Origin: Bacteroidia bacterium
GTDB taxonomy: Bacteria; Bacteroidota; Bacteroidia; CAILMK01; JBBDIG01
NCBI GenBank assembly: GCA_040880525.1
Contig: JBBDIG010000021.1
Location: 1-64,000 of the forward strand
Direction: 5' to 3'
Length of the DNA: 64,000 bases
Shown: positions 6,810-16,301 of the stretch, in pieces
How the letters are laid out: each line of letters starts with the position of its first letter
How positions within the stretch are numbered: the first letter of the stretch is position 1
Position numbers and translations under genes: made by a program
The notes under the pieces: generated by a model
The model's database searches: none
What the model was told of the DNA's origin: nothing
What the model saw: only the letters and a program-made list of their open reading frames with translations

Positions 6810-8180
6810 TTAATACTCAATCAAATCAAATTTCTTTTCTTTTTTCAGGAATTGCCTTAGTATTTTCCGGACGTCAGGATTATCTTTTTTGGCCTGGATG
6901 CAGTTCAGAATTTCAGCAGGGCTTTTGGAAGCGCCATTTACAGAAAAGTAACCAAAGCCCTGGTAACTGTGGTTTTGGACCTGGACGGCTGCATATTCAT
7001 TCACTTCCCTGCCGGGCACAATAATCATAAAGTCGGGCTTTGAAAACCTGAAATTCCCAATGGCTGATTCCACTCGTAAATTATAAGAAACGGGAGGCTC
7101 CTTGCCTGCACATGCACCGAGACATTTATGCAGAGAGTAGCCAAAACAATTGCCTTTTCCTGATTCCAGGCCGGCAAGTTTCTCACAAAGCTGGAATTGT
7201 TTCACCAGCCTTTTCAAGTGGTTGCGCGCCTGGACGGTAGTGGTAAACATCAGGACGGCCTCGCGGTCAGACTTTACCGGCATGGCTTTGAGGTGCAAAT
7301 ATCCCTCATGGCATGAGCTGGTGTAAATGCCATAGCGGAAACCGGCCTTTCGTCCTGCGCGGTTGTATTTTGGCGCCAGGCGTTTTATTTCATGGTCTTC
7401 CAGCAAACATGCAAGCAAGTCGCTTCCGGTCACCTCGCAATCTACGTAGGCCACTTCCTGCTTCATCCGTAGTGATTTGCCGCTTTTCAGGTCGGCTGAG
7501 AAATGGCTGATAACACGTTTGCGGATGTTGCGGCTTTTCCCTACATATATAAGGTCGCGGTTTTCATTATAAAAGTAATAAACACCCGGTTCATGAGGCA
7601 GCGCATCCACACATTCACGATCCATGTTGGGTGGAAATATCGCATCGGTCATATCATCACTGATGAGCGGCCCGCCATAACTGCGCTGGTATTGCTCCAG
7701 AATCATGTCAAAAAGGATGGCTGTAGCTGCGGCATCACCCATTGCGCGGTGGCGGTTAGCCACCTGTATATTGAGTGAACGGCACAATTTGCCGAGGCTG
7801 TATGAAGGATGGCCCGGCAGCAATTGCCTGCTGAGCTTCACTGTGCATAATTGCTTCCGCGCAAACTGGTATCCGAGGCGCTGGTACTCGCCCTTCAGCA
7901 TGGCATAGTCGAACCGGGAATTGTGCGCCACCAGGATCCTGCCTTCCGTGAGTTCAATGATATTCCGTGCTATTTCATAAAACCGGGGGGCATCCCGCAC
8001 CATGTCGTTGGTAATGTGCGTAATCCCGGTAATGTCAGGGTTGATAGGACATTCCGGATTTACGAGCGTTTGATACCGCTGCACCACCTTTTGGCCGTCA
8101 TGTACGCAAATGGCGATTTCAATGATCTTGCTGTATCGTGGACTTCCTCCGGTTGTTTCAGTATCTATTATGGCGTACAT
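6810..8180 (-). CDS. DEDDh 3'-5' exonuclease fused to GIY-YIG (UvrC-like) nuclease domain
   Basis: 456 residues. Residues about 1-165 are a DnaQ-type exonuclease: AIIDTETTG (Exo I), VAHNSRFDYAML (Exo II) and the HRAMGDAAAT ending with the DEDDh His and Asp. Residues about 195-275 are a GIY-YIG domain (GVYYF...LIYVGKSRNIRKRV) like the N-terminus of UvrC and Cho. The last about 180 residues lack a recognised domain. The combination of proofreading-type exonuclease and single-strand incision domain is known in bacteria as an epsilon/UvrC-like protein and suggests a role in DNA repair or processing of damaged ends. It is transcribed alone. Confidence 0.88.
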   Translation of the reverse strand: MYAIIDTETTGGSPRYSKIIEIAICVHDGQKVVQRYQTLVNPECPINPDITGITHITNDMVRDAPRFYEIARNIIELTEGRILVAHNSRFDYAMLKGEYQRLGYQFARKQLCTVKLSRQLLPGHPSYSLGKLCRSLNIQVANRHRAMGDAAATAILFDMILEQYQRSYGGPLISDDMTDAIFPPNMDRECVDALPHEPGVYYFYNENRDLIYVGKSRNIRKRVISHFSADLKSGKSLRMKQEVAYVDCEVTGSDLLACLLEDHEIKRLAPKYNRAGRKAGFRYGIYTSSCHEGYLHLKAMPVKSDREAVLMFTTTVQARNHLKRLVKQFQLCEKLAGLESGKGNCFGYSLHKCLGACAGKEPPVSYNLRVESAIGNFRFSKPDFMIIVPGREVNEYAAVQVQNHSYQGFGYFSVNGASKSPAEILNCIQAKKDNPDVRKILRQFLKKEKKFDLIEY

Positions 8181-8212
8181 GAGGCGAAATTAGCACTTTT
8201 CAGATATAGTTT

Positions 8213-8244
8213 TTTGATATGCCGGACCTTTGATATGCCGGACC
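8213..8244. repeat. two tandem copies of a 16-bp repeat
   Basis: TTTGATATGCCGGACC occurs twice back to back, just upstream of the exonuclease start on the minus strand. It could be a duplicated binding site or simple slippage. Nothing else supports a function. Confidence 0.5.
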
Positions 8245-8376
8245 ACAGAATTCCAAAAAACCAAATTAATTTAAAAAATAATCTTATTATTAGAATTTAG
8301 TTTTTATCAATAAAATATAAGGAAACACCATTAAAGATCGAAAAGCCAGCGCCATTCGTATTCTTCTAAAGGATAT

Positions 8377-9312
8377 TTAAATTTCTGCATTCGTTTTCCT
8401 TACCAGATCCTGAACCTTTGATTTCGGATAAATTACCTTTAATGCAGAGGGTAAAATCCTGAATTCCAATTTTTCGTCAAAGTTCTTAGGCTCTCCATCT
8501 ATGTGAAGAGGAGCATTATCATAGTTCCAGATCGTTGCACGGGTAGCTTTGATGACCCGGCTATAATTGGTATCATCAATATTCTCAAATAGCATTTGCA
8601 CAAAAAGTCCCGGAGAGGCAATTTTCGGAAAAGGTTCGATGATCAGAATTTCAAATTTTCCATCCGCCACATCGCCTCCGGGATTAATTTTCAGCCGGGT
8701 TCCGAATTGCCGTGCATTGGCAATACTGATCATAAATGCTTTGCCCACAAAAACTTCACTGTCCTCATCAGTCACGATTTTATACCGTGTTGGTTCATAC
8801 TCCCTGAATTCTTCGAGAGCTATGCGGGTATAAGTACTGAGGCCCCGGCTTTTTTCTTTTGCAAAAAGCTCCACCACGCGGGCATTGAATCCTAAGTCGC
8901 TGAGGTGAATAAAATAATAACCGTTTACTTCGAGCACGTCAATAGGCCAGGCTCTGCAATCGCACAAAAGAGTGAGCGCTTCATTCAACTCCAGCGGTAT
9001 TTCCAGGTCTTTGGCCATGCCATTACCTGAGCCATGCGGTAATATTCCCAGCGTTATGTCAGTGTTTACCAGTAATGAAGCAAGCATGTTTACCGTACCA
9101 TCCCCGCCTACGGCTACAACTACATCAAATTTGTTTTCCCGGATCTTTTCTTCAATTTTCTGCCGGTCATCTTCTCCGGTGGTAAAATAGATGCTTTTTG
9201 AAAGATTATATTTTTTACAATGAAGTTCAATGGAATTAGCGATTTCTTCCTTTTCCAATACCCCGGCAATCGGGTTTATTACAAACAACAGGTGCTGATC
9301 TTTCGGCTGCAT
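8377..9312 (-). CDS. diacylglycerol kinase-family lipid kinase (YegS/DagK type)
   Basis: 311 residues from the ATG at 9312. A longer frame exists, but the family begins at HLLFVINPIAG. The catalytic domain has the VVAVGGDGTVN nucleotide-binding motif and the ILPHGSGNGMAKDL loop typical of DAGKc enzymes. The C-terminal half is the YegS-like beta-sandwich ending in a HIDGEP motif. It phosphorylates diacylglycerol or a related lipid at the membrane, recycling it to phosphatidic acid. The gene is divergent from glyS with about 185 bases between starts. Confidence 0.9.
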   Translation of the reverse strand: MQPKDQHLLFVINPIAGVLEKEEIANSIELHCKKYNLSKSIYFTTGEDDRQKIEEKIRENKFDVVVAVGGDGTVNMLASLLVNTDITLGILPHGSGNGMAKDLEIPLELNEALTLLCDCRAWPIDVLEVNGYYFIHLSDLGFNARVVELFAKEKSRGLSTYTRIALEEFREYEPTRYKIVTDEDSEVFVGKAFMISIANARQFGTRLKINPGGDVADGKFEILIIEPFPKIASPGLFVQMLFENIDDTNYSRVIKATRATIWNYDNAPLHIDGEPKNFDEKLEFRILPSALKVIYPKSKVQDLVRKTNAEI

Positions 9313-9486
9313 TTTATTCAGTGATTTTAACGCGATATAAACAGGTTGACGGGCTTTTAGTTTCTTTTCAAATGTGCGAAAAGCGGAGGTCCAGGTGTAA
9401 ATATTTTCAGCGTATCTGCACAATCTCAAAAAGCAGAATTGTGGACTGAATGCAGAACCGGGTGCAGGTATTTCCGTCTGTCAAAT

Positions 9487-9494
9487 TACTTTTG
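9487..9494 (+). promoter_or_regulatory. -7 promoter box abutting glyS
   Basis: TACTTTTG fits TAnnTTTG and ends 6 bases before the glyS ATG at 9500. If used, the transcript would be leaderless or nearly so. No matching -33 element is clear. Confidence 0.35.
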
Positions 9495-9499
9495 CGGCT

Positions 9500-10954
9500 A
9501 TGGCACAACAAGAAGATCCTCTCAGGAACATCACCTCCCATTGTAAGGAGTATGGTTTTATTTTTCCCAGTAGTGAAATTTATGACGGGCTGGCGGCTAT
9601 TTACGACTATGGCCAGAATGGCGTGGAGCTAAAGCGCAACCTGCGCGACTATTGGTGGAAAGCTATGGTGCAGATGAACGAGAACATCGTGGGGCTGGAT
9701 TCGGCAATTTTCATGCATCCAAAAACCTGGAAGGCAAGCGGCCACGTAGACAATTTTAACGACCCGATGATTGACAATAAGGATAGCAAAAAGCGCTACC
9801 GGGCCGATGAATTGATCGAAACGAAAATTGCCCAGTATGAAAAAAAGGGCAAAACGCAGAAGGCCGGAGAAATACGCCAGCGCATGGAGGAATTGCTGGA
9901 GCAGGGCGACCTGAAAGCCGTGAAAGCCTTGATAGAGGAACTCGGTATAGCTGACCCGGTAAGTGGCAGCAAGAACTGGAGCGAGGTGCGGCAATTCAAC
10001 CTGATGTTCGGTACGCAGATGGGCTCCGTGGCTGAGGGCAGTGATGCTGTATGGCTCAGGCCGGAAACCGCCCAGGGAATTTTTGTGAATTTCTTAAACG
10101 TACAAAAAACCGGACGCATGAAGCTACCCTTCGGGATAGCGCAGGTGGGAAAGGCTTTCCGGAATGAGATCGTGGCGCGGCAGTTCCTGTTCAGGATGCG
10201 CGAATTTGAGCAAATGGAAATGCAGTTTTTCGTGAGGCCGGGAACCGAGATGGAGTGGTTTGAATACTGGAAAGAGAAACGAATGAACTGGCACTTGTCA
10301 CTGGGCCTTGATAAAAGCAAATACAGAATACATGAGCATATCAAACTTGCACATTATGCAAATGCTGCCGTGGATATTGAATATGAATTTCCCATTGGTT
10401 TTAAGGAAGTGGAGGGCGTTCACAGCCGCACCGATTTTGACCTGAAGCAACACCAGGAGCACAGTGGCCGCAAAATGCAATACTTTGATCCGGAGGTGAA
10501 TGAGAACTACATCCCGTATGTGGTGGAGACTTCCATCGGACTTGACAGGATGTTCCTGTTGCTGCTCTCAGCGGCTTATACGGAAGAGGACCTTGGAGAA
10601 GGCAGCAGTCGTGTAGTGCTGAAACTGCCACCCGTTCTGGCACCGGTAAAAGTAGGAATCCTGCCTTTGCTTCGAAAAGATGGCCTGCCGGAAAAAGCGC
10701 GCGAAATATTCGATACCATGAAATATCGCTGGCGGTGCCAGTACGAGGAGAAAGACACCATCGGCAAGCGATACCGCAGGCACGATGCCATTGGAACGCC
10801 CTACTGCATAACGATAGATCATGACACTTTGCAGGACGATTCAGTAACGGTGCGCTACCGCGATACGATGGAGCAAAAGCGCGTGGCCGTAGGAGAGCTT
10901 ATGCAAATGATGGAAAAGGAACTTGATGAAGCTGCCTTGTTGCGGAAAATTTAA
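9500..10954 (+). CDS. glyS: glycyl-tRNA synthetase, single-chain alpha2 type
   Basis: 484 residues. A class II synthetase that charges tRNA-Gly. N-terminal KEYGFIFPSSEIYDGL and YDYGQNGVELKRN are hallmark residues of the eukaryal/archaeal-like GlyRS. Motif 2 is FRNEI...FRMREFEQMEMQFF, and the C-terminal anticodon-binding domain follows VLAPVKVGILPL. Length is usual for this form. The alpha2beta2 bacterial type is not what is seen here, consistent with Bacteroidota. The start at 9500 is fixed by the conserved N-terminus (MAQQEDPLRNIT). It is followed by the duplicated lipoprotein genes. Confidence 0.95.
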   Translation: MAQQEDPLRNITSHCKEYGFIFPSSEIYDGLAAIYDYGQNGVELKRNLRDYWWKAMVQMNENIVGLDSAIFMHPKTWKASGHVDNFNDPMIDNKDSKKRYRADELIETKIAQYEKKGKTQKAGEIRQRMEELLEQGDLKAVKALIEELGIADPVSGSKNWSEVRQFNLMFGTQMGSVAEGSDAVWLRPETAQGIFVNFLNVQKTGRMKLPFGIAQVGKAFRNEIVARQFLFRMREFEQMEMQFFVRPGTEMEWFEYWKEKRMNWHLSLGLDKSKYRIHEHIKLAHYANAAVDIEYEFPIGFKEVEGVHSRTDFDLKQHQEHSGRKMQYFDPEVNENYIPYVVETSIGLDRMFLLLLSAAYTEEDLGEGSSRVVLKLPPVLAPVKVGILPLLRKDGLPEKAREIFDTMKYRWRCQYEEKDTIGKRYRRHDAIGTPYCITIDHDTLQDDSVTVRYRDTMEQKRVAVGELMQMMEKELDEAALLRKI

Positions 10955-11050
10955 CACATCATAGAATGCTCTATATGATTATCCAATAAAAAATATTGGT
11001 ATTGCACAATTTTCGGAGTTAATTTTTAATCCTGTGAATGCAGCAACCCA

Positions 11051-11058
11051 TATATTTG
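11051..11058 (+). promoter_or_regulatory. -7 promoter box of lipoprotein gene 1
   Basis: TATATTTG matches the Bacteroidota -7 consensus and lies 28 bases before the ATG at 11087. The corresponding position of the duplicated copy also has a TAnnTTTG box, which supports it as real. Confidence 0.55.
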
Positions 11059-11086
11059 CTTTTATTTTCAACAAAACACCGAAATC

Positions 11087-11533
11087 ATGAAAAGAAATCG
11101 AACCAGCACCATTTCACTGGCTTCTCTGGCTACCGCAGCCATTCTGTTCAATCTCCAGGCTTGCAAGAAGTATGAGGATGGCCCAGGCTTTACACTGAGG
11201 ACACCTGAAGGCAGGCTTGAAGGAGAATGGGAACTCACAAAAGTAGATTCTAATTCTTTATTAGGCTTCTTTGACGGGGTTGTGGTGGAATTTGAGAAGG
11301 ACGGGGACTTGGATATTACCTTAACCTATCTTTATACCTATTATGGATATTCAATTCCATACAGCTATACATACAGCGGTGATTGGGAATTTGAAGATGA
11401 TAAGGAGACCCTGGTACTTGAAATTGAAGGGGAAGAAATGGAATGGGAGATCTTAAAATTGACCAAAGATGAGCTATGGGTCGAATCTTTAGATTATGGC
11501 CGCATTTCCGAATATGAATTTGAGAAGCAATAG
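11087..11533 (+). CDS. lipoprotein, lipocalin-like, tandem paralogue 1
   Basis: 148 residues. A signal peptide with lipobox (FNLQAC, Cys at residue 26) indicates a lipoprotein. The mature part contains GRLEGEWELTKVDSN and alternating strands ending in ISEYEFEKQ, typical of the small lipocalin-like Bacteroidota lipoproteins, which sit on the periplasmic or outer face of the outer membrane. It is highly acidic. A second copy with nearly identical N-terminus and C-terminus follows at 11820 with its own promoter box and terminator. Ligand unknown. Confidence 0.8.
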   Translation: MKRNRTSTISLASLATAAILFNLQACKKYEDGPGFTLRTPEGRLEGEWELTKVDSNSLLGFFDGVVVEFEKDGDLDITLTYLYTYYGYSIPYSYTYSGDWEFEDDKETLVLEIEGEEMEWEILKLTKDELWVESLDYGRISEYEFEKQ

Positions 11534-11552
11534 GTAAAAATATTCGCTCTTG

Positions 11553-11583
11553 AAAAAAAAGCCTCCACTGCGAGGCTTTTTTT
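11553..11583 (+). terminator. rho-independent terminator after lipoprotein 1
   Basis: The stem GCCTC/GAGGC around a CACTGC loop is flanked by a run of eight A and a run of seven T, so it could work in both directions. Confidence 0.85.
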
Positions 11584-11782
11584 GTGAAATAATATTAAGA
11601 ATTTATTGGTTTTTATTTTTTTGAATGGACTAATTATTTATATATCAGTGAATTTGGATGGTTGGAAACTATGTGTGATCTTTCGAAAAATTTAACGGAG
11701 CATAGAATGCTAATTATGATTATTCAATAATATTAGTTTTTGAAATTGCAGAAATTGCAGTGTGATTTAATGCAGCAAGAGA

Positions 11783-11790
11783 TATGTTTG
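11783..11790 (+). promoter_or_regulatory. -7 promoter box of lipoprotein gene 2
   Basis: TATGTTTG matches TAnnTTTG, 29 bases before the ATG at 11820. It occupies the equivalent place to the box at 11051 in the first copy. Confidence 0.55.
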
Positions 11791-11819
11791 TTTTAATTTA
11801 AACAAAAACACCCAAAGTC

Positions 11820-12269
11820 ATGAAACTCAACCGCTACAACACGATTTCGCTTGCTTCCCTGGCTACCGCAGCCATTCTGTTCAATCTCCAGGCTTGCAAG
11901 AAGTATGATGAAGGTCCCGGCTTTACATTGAGAACACCTGAAGGCAGGCTTGAAGGAGAATGGGAACTTACCAAGGCAGATACAAATTCCTTGTTAGGCA
12001 GATATGATGAGGTGGTGTTAGAATTTGAGAAGGATGGGGACTTTGATTTGGCAGTAACATATATAGATTCGTATTATGGATATGGAGTGCCTTATACATA
12101 TAGAGTATCAGGTGATTGGGAGTTTGAAGACGACAAGAATACCCTGATCCTTGAACTGGGTGGAGGTGAGTTGGAATGGGATATCCTCAAATTGACCAAA
12201 GATGAATTGTGGGCCGAATCGGTAGAGTATTATGGCCGCATTTCCGAATATGAATTTGAGAAGCAATAA
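11820..12269 (+). CDS. lipoprotein, lipocalin-like, tandem paralogue 2
   Basis: 149 residues, paralogue of the preceding gene. The signal peptide and lipobox are nearly identical (SLASLATAAILFNLQAC), and the cores GRLEGEWELTK and LKLTKDELW are shared. The middle strands differ (residues about 60-100), so the mature surface has diverged while the ends stay conserved. The unit was duplicated together with upstream sequence (the AAAATTTAAC...CATAGAATGCT stretch at 10948 and again at 11687), the promoter box and a hairpin terminator. Function unknown. Outer-membrane lipoprotein location inferred. Confidence 0.8.
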   Translation: MKLNRYNTISLASLATAAILFNLQACKKYDEGPGFTLRTPEGRLEGEWELTKADTNSLLGRYDEVVLEFEKDGDFDLAVTYIDSYYGYGVPYTYRVSGDWEFEDDKNTLILELGGGELEWDILKLTKDELWAESVEYYGRISEYEFEKQ

Positions 12270-12294
12270 GGAAAAGTTATTCGCTCTTATATTG

Positions 12295-12321
12295 AAAGGC
12301 CTCCACTGTGAGGCCTTTTTT
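12295..12321 (+). terminator. rho-independent terminator after lipoprotein 2
   Basis: GGCCTC/GAGGCC stem around a CACTGT loop followed by six T. It is homologous in position and sequence to the terminator of the first copy. Confidence 0.85.
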
Positions 12322-12551
12322 GTGGAATAGAATAAAAGATTTATAGTTTTTTTATACCTGTTGAATTACTAAATATCTATATTTCGGTGCATTTAGAAGA
12401 CAGATGCCGGCCTGGAACTTCGTGTCGTGTCGGGGCCTGCACAGGAAACCATTTCTCAAATTTTTACGTCCTTTACATCAGCACCCCGGAGAAACCGGCT
12501 AATAACCCGCGCACTGAATGAAGTAGTTTAACACATAAATGATTGGCTACC

Positions 12552-15500
12552 ATGAATAAAGCCCTGTACTCCCTGTTTCCCTGTCTCCTCCTTTTACTCC
12601 TCCCGGTCTCACCATTAAATGCCACTCATCTAATGGGTTCCGATATTCAGTGGCAATGCCTCGGCAACGATACTTTCAAGATCACCATTACCATTTACCG
12701 CGACTGCAATGGTGTGGAACTGTGGAATGATGACCTCACCATAAAGGGCACAGATTGTAATTATAGCTACTCCGAGAGGCCGTTTATGTCAGCTCCGGTT
12801 GACATTACGCCCACTTGCAGCAAGTCCTGCACGCGATGCACATCCCCGGCTTGTGCTTTTCCTTACGGCATCCAAAAAATACAACTTACCAGGATTGTTG
12901 ACCTCGGCAGTGTAAGCTGTTGCCAACTGGAGATCAGTTGGGGCCAAAATGCAAGGAATGATATCATCACGACCGGTATGGCGGGCCAGAGATTCCATAT
13001 CAACGCCATGATGAATAAATGCCTTGCAACATGCAATAATTCTCCTGTTTTTACCAATGCTCCTGTATCAATGATCTGTATTGGAGAATGCCTGATCTAC
13101 AACCAGGGTGTAACAGATGAAGAGGGCGATTCACTGGTTTATTCTTTTACCTCTCCCCTCGTTGCATCCGAAGAGCCCGGGAATTACCTCTCCCCCTATT
13201 CATTTGAGAAACCATTGCAATTCCAGGGCTTTCCAAATGCTGACCTTCCATTTAACCGCACCACCTGCGAGGGCCTTCATCTCGATTCAGCGAATGGTGA
13301 TTTAAAATTTAAGCCGCTGATGGCGCAGGTAACCGTTATGGCAATAAAGGTTGAAGAGTACAGGAATGGGCAAAAGATAGGTGAAGTAAGGCGTGATATT
13401 CAACTGATTATAATGCATTGCCCTCCAAACAATGCCCCGGTGCTAAGTGGAATTAACGGAACATCAGAGTTTACTGCTGAAGCCTGTCCCGGCCAGCCAT
13501 TGTGTTTTGATATTTTTAGTGAAGATGAAGATCAGGGAGATACTTTAACCATGGAATGGAACAACGGAATTCCGGATGCAAACTTTTCAATTTCCGGAAA
13601 ACGAAGACCTACAGGGAGGTTTTGCTGGATCCCGGAAGAAGGAGATGCACGAGCGGCTCCATATTTCTTTACCGTAAAACTTAAGGATGATGCATGCCCT
13701 TTCGTGGCGGCTACTGCACGGGCCTATAGTATTTATGTACGGCCCTTGCCTTCTGCTGATTATGTGGTAAATGCCGGACCTTGCGGCAATTACAGCATTG
13801 AGATCAACACCAAAAAACCTCCCCATGCAACGATTGAATGGGCCATAGAAAATTACTCAAAACCTTATAATACGGTTGCTCCCAAGCTCGATCTGCAATT
13901 GGAAGAAGGCCGGGAATATCCTTTCCGGCTCCGTGTGCAATCAGAATGCAGCCGGGTTTATCGTGATACAATCCGAACGCTGTTTTCAAGTCTTCTGAAT
14001 AAACATGAAGGAGAAATATGCAAGGGAGATTCAATTCTTTTTGATCCGCAAATTCCACCAACGCTGCAATGCAGGTGGATTGATCAGAGTGATTCCTCAT
14101 TTGTTTCTCATTCCTCAATATTAAGAGTGGCTCCTGACAGGTCTACAAGCTACCGGCTGGAAGCAACGGATACTATGGGTGGCGCCAACTGCGTGAGAGC
14201 CGATACATTTCGTGTCTATGTTCATAATGCTCCATCCCTGGTGCTGAAACCGCTTTCTCCGCAATGCCTTAATAGTGGAATCAGCAGCCTTGAGAACTTT
14301 GCCACACCTGCAAATGCCACCTGGAAAGGAAATGGTGTTACGGCCAATCGCTTTAGTCCGTACCAGGCGGGAGTAGGCAGCCACTGGCTGGGGGCTGAAA
14401 TTACTTCTCCCGCCACCGGTTGCACAAGCAATGATTCCATGCAGGTGGCGATAAGGGACTTGCCCCATTTAAGTGGAACTGGAAATTTTGCCTTATGCAT
14501 TACAGACGCTGTCAAACCGCTGGTAGCCCAACCTGAAGAAGGCATTTGGCGGGGTAAAGGCATTAAAAAAGACAACAACGGCCAGTTTACTTTTGAGCCT
14601 CAGCAGGCTGGTCCGGGGAAATTTCCACTCACTTACATATACACTGATTCCAATGGATGCTCCAATCACCATGTGGCGGAAGCGGAAGTTTTTGAAAAAC
14701 CCACGGCAGACTTCATAATTCCGGAAAACATTTGCGAGGATTCAATAGCTATACGCCTGCAGGGTATTCCCGAAGGCGGAATTTTTTCCGGGGCAAAAAT
14801 TGTGGACAGCTTATTTATGCCTGATGTTCCAGGCACGCACAGGGTAATGTATACCTACACTGGCAAAGGAGGTTGTACGGACACGATCAGCAAAAACATC
14901 AGGGTGAATGCTCGCCCTGAGGTAAATGCCGCTCTGGCCGGTAACATTTCTGAGCTGTGCATATCTGCGGATGCTACGGAACTGAACGGCACACCGGCTG
15001 GCGGAACCTGGCAGGGAAAGGGCGTAAAGGCTAATACTTTTTTGCCTGAAGAAGCAGGAGCAGGAAATCACAGACTTCGCTATACCTATCAAAATCGTTG
15101 GGGATGCAGCAGTGAGGATGTGGTGCAGGTGACGGTGGTAGCAGCCCCAACAGTTTCACTTAAAGCACCGCAAGAGGTTTGTGCAGGAGAAGATATAACC
15201 CTGCAGGTATCGGCTGCAAACGTCCAAGAACTTACATGGCAAAGCTCAGGCAATGGTATTTTTAATGGCCATCCATCAGAGACCGTTTATCATCCCAGCT
15301 CTGAGGACATAGGAACCGGCTTAGTTAAAATTTCCGTTAGCACTGACGGCTCTGTATGTCCATCTACAGCAGACAGTGTCATGGTAATCATCAACCCGAT
15401 ACCTAAAGTAGATTTTTCTTCAAATTATAATATTGGCTGCTCCTCACCAATGGTGGTCCAGTTTAATGAGAAAGCGAATATTCGGGATGGAAACATCAGC

Positions 15501-16205
15501 CGCTATGACTGGGACTTTGGAAACGGACAATTGGCAGTCGGAAAAAGTCCGGTAGCGACCTATGAGAATGCCGGACTTTATACGGTACGTCTCGTTGTGG
15601 TTTCCGATAAAAATTGTTCCTCAGAAGTTACAAAGGAGCAATACATCCGCGTCAATCTCGCCCCTGTCGCAGCTTTTGAGGCCAGCCCGGAAATCACCTC
15701 TCTTTCATTTCCTGAAATAAACTTTGAGAATAAATCAGTCAACACAGCCGGGCCTGCTTATTCTTGGAGCTTCGGAGATGCGATGGCCCCTGATGGCGGG
15801 ATTTCGACAGCCGAAAATCCTGTGCATACCTATTCTGACACGGGCAACTACCTCGTGCGGCTTGTGGTACAAAATGAAAATGGCTGCCTGGATACTGCTT
15901 TCGGAGAAATTTACATTCATCCTGATATGCTTGTTTATATCCCGAATATATTCTCCCCAAATTACTCCGGCCCGGCTCCAAACGAAACCTTTCGTCCATC
16001 TGTGTATGGAACTTCGGAATATCTGTTCCAGGTCTTCGATCGCTGGGGCGAAAAGGTATTTGAAACGACAGATCCTGAAGATGGCTGGGATGGCCGCTAT
16101 AAGGGAGAACTGTGTCCGGAAAATGTACATGCTTATGTGCTTGTGGTGAAAGACCAGCAAGGCAAAAGCTACCGGTATACCGGTACCGTTACGCTACTAA
16201 GATAG
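12552..16205 (+). CDS. large secreted PKD-domain protein with T9SS type B (gliding-motility-type) C-terminal domain
   Basis: 1217 residues from the ATG at 12552, preferred over the TTG at 12543 because the signal peptide begins MNKALYSLFPCLLLLLLP. The mature protein has Cys-rich N-terminal beta regions, repeated about 80-residue segments with a GTWQGKGV/GIWRGKGI core (residues about 590-860), and two PKD-like domains (YDWDFGNG and YSWSFGDA, residues about 980-1120). The last about 90 residues are the type B sorting domain: VYIPNIFSP, FQVFDRWGEKVFET, DGWDGRYKGE and YTGTVTLLR. It should be exported by T9SS and probably functions as an adhesin or surface protein. Confidence 0.9.
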   Translation: MNKALYSLFPCLLLLLLPVSPLNATHLMGSDIQWQCLGNDTFKITITIYRDCNGVELWNDDLTIKGTDCNYSYSERPFMSAPVDITPTCSKSCTRCTSPACAFPYGIQKIQLTRIVDLGSVSCCQLEISWGQNARNDIITTGMAGQRFHINAMMNKCLATCNNSPVFTNAPVSMICIGECLIYNQGVTDEEGDSLVYSFTSPLVASEEPGNYLSPYSFEKPLQFQGFPNADLPFNRTTCEGLHLDSANGDLKFKPLMAQVTVMAIKVEEYRNGQKIGEVRRDIQLIIMHCPPNNAPVLSGINGTSEFTAEACPGQPLCFDIFSEDEDQGDTLTMEWNNGIPDANFSISGKRRPTGRFCWIPEEGDARAAPYFFTVKLKDDACPFVAATARAYSIYVRPLPSADYVVNAGPCGNYSIEINTKKPPHATIEWAIENYSKPYNTVAPKLDLQLEEGREYPFRLRVQSECSRVYRDTIRTLFSSLLNKHEGEICKGDSILFDPQIPPTLQCRWIDQSDSSFVSHSSILRVAPDRSTSYRLEATDTMGGANCVRADTFRVYVHNAPSLVLKPLSPQCLNSGISSLENFATPANATWKGNGVTANRFSPYQAGVGSHWLGAEITSPATGCTSNDSMQVAIRDLPHLSGTGNFALCITDAVKPLVAQPEEGIWRGKGIKKDNNGQFTFEPQQAGPGKFPLTYIYTDSNGCSNHHVAEAEVFEKPTADFIIPENICEDSIAIRLQGIPEGGIFSGAKIVDSLFMPDVPGTHRVMYTYTGKGGCTDTISKNIRVNARPEVNAALAGNISELCISADATELNGTPAGGTWQGKGVKANTFLPEEAGAGNHRLRYTYQNRWGCSSEDVVQVTVVAAPTVSLKAPQEVCAGEDITLQVSAANVQELTWQSSGNGIFNGHPSETVYHPSSEDIGTGLVKISVSTDGSVCPSTADSVMVIINPIPKVDFSSNYNIGCSSPMVVQFNEKANIRDGNISRYDWDFGNGQLAVGKSPVATYENAGLYTVRLVVVSDKNCSSEVTKEQYIRVNLAPVAAFEASPEITSLSFPEINFENKSVNTAGPAYSWSFGDAMAPDGGISTAENPVHTYSDTGNYLVRLVVQNENGCLDTAFGEIYIHPDMLVYIPNIFSPNYSGPAPNETFRPSVYGTSEYLFQVFDRWGEKVFETTDPEDGWDGRYKGELCPENVHAYVLVVKDQQGKSYRYTGTVTLLR

Positions 16206-16301
16206 TGGGCCGGTGATTTCTCAGGATGATCCGAGGAACTCCCACTGAATTGAAAAATAGAATAATTTTGTTTTGCTAAAAACAACTAATCCTAAATTCA
16301 A

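Noticed and set aside
8331-8390. 19-codon minus-strand frame overlapping the end of the lipid kinase gene, rich in Tyr and Trp
   Set aside because: It starts inside the last codons of the kinase, has no ribosome-binding site of its own, and is too short to judge.
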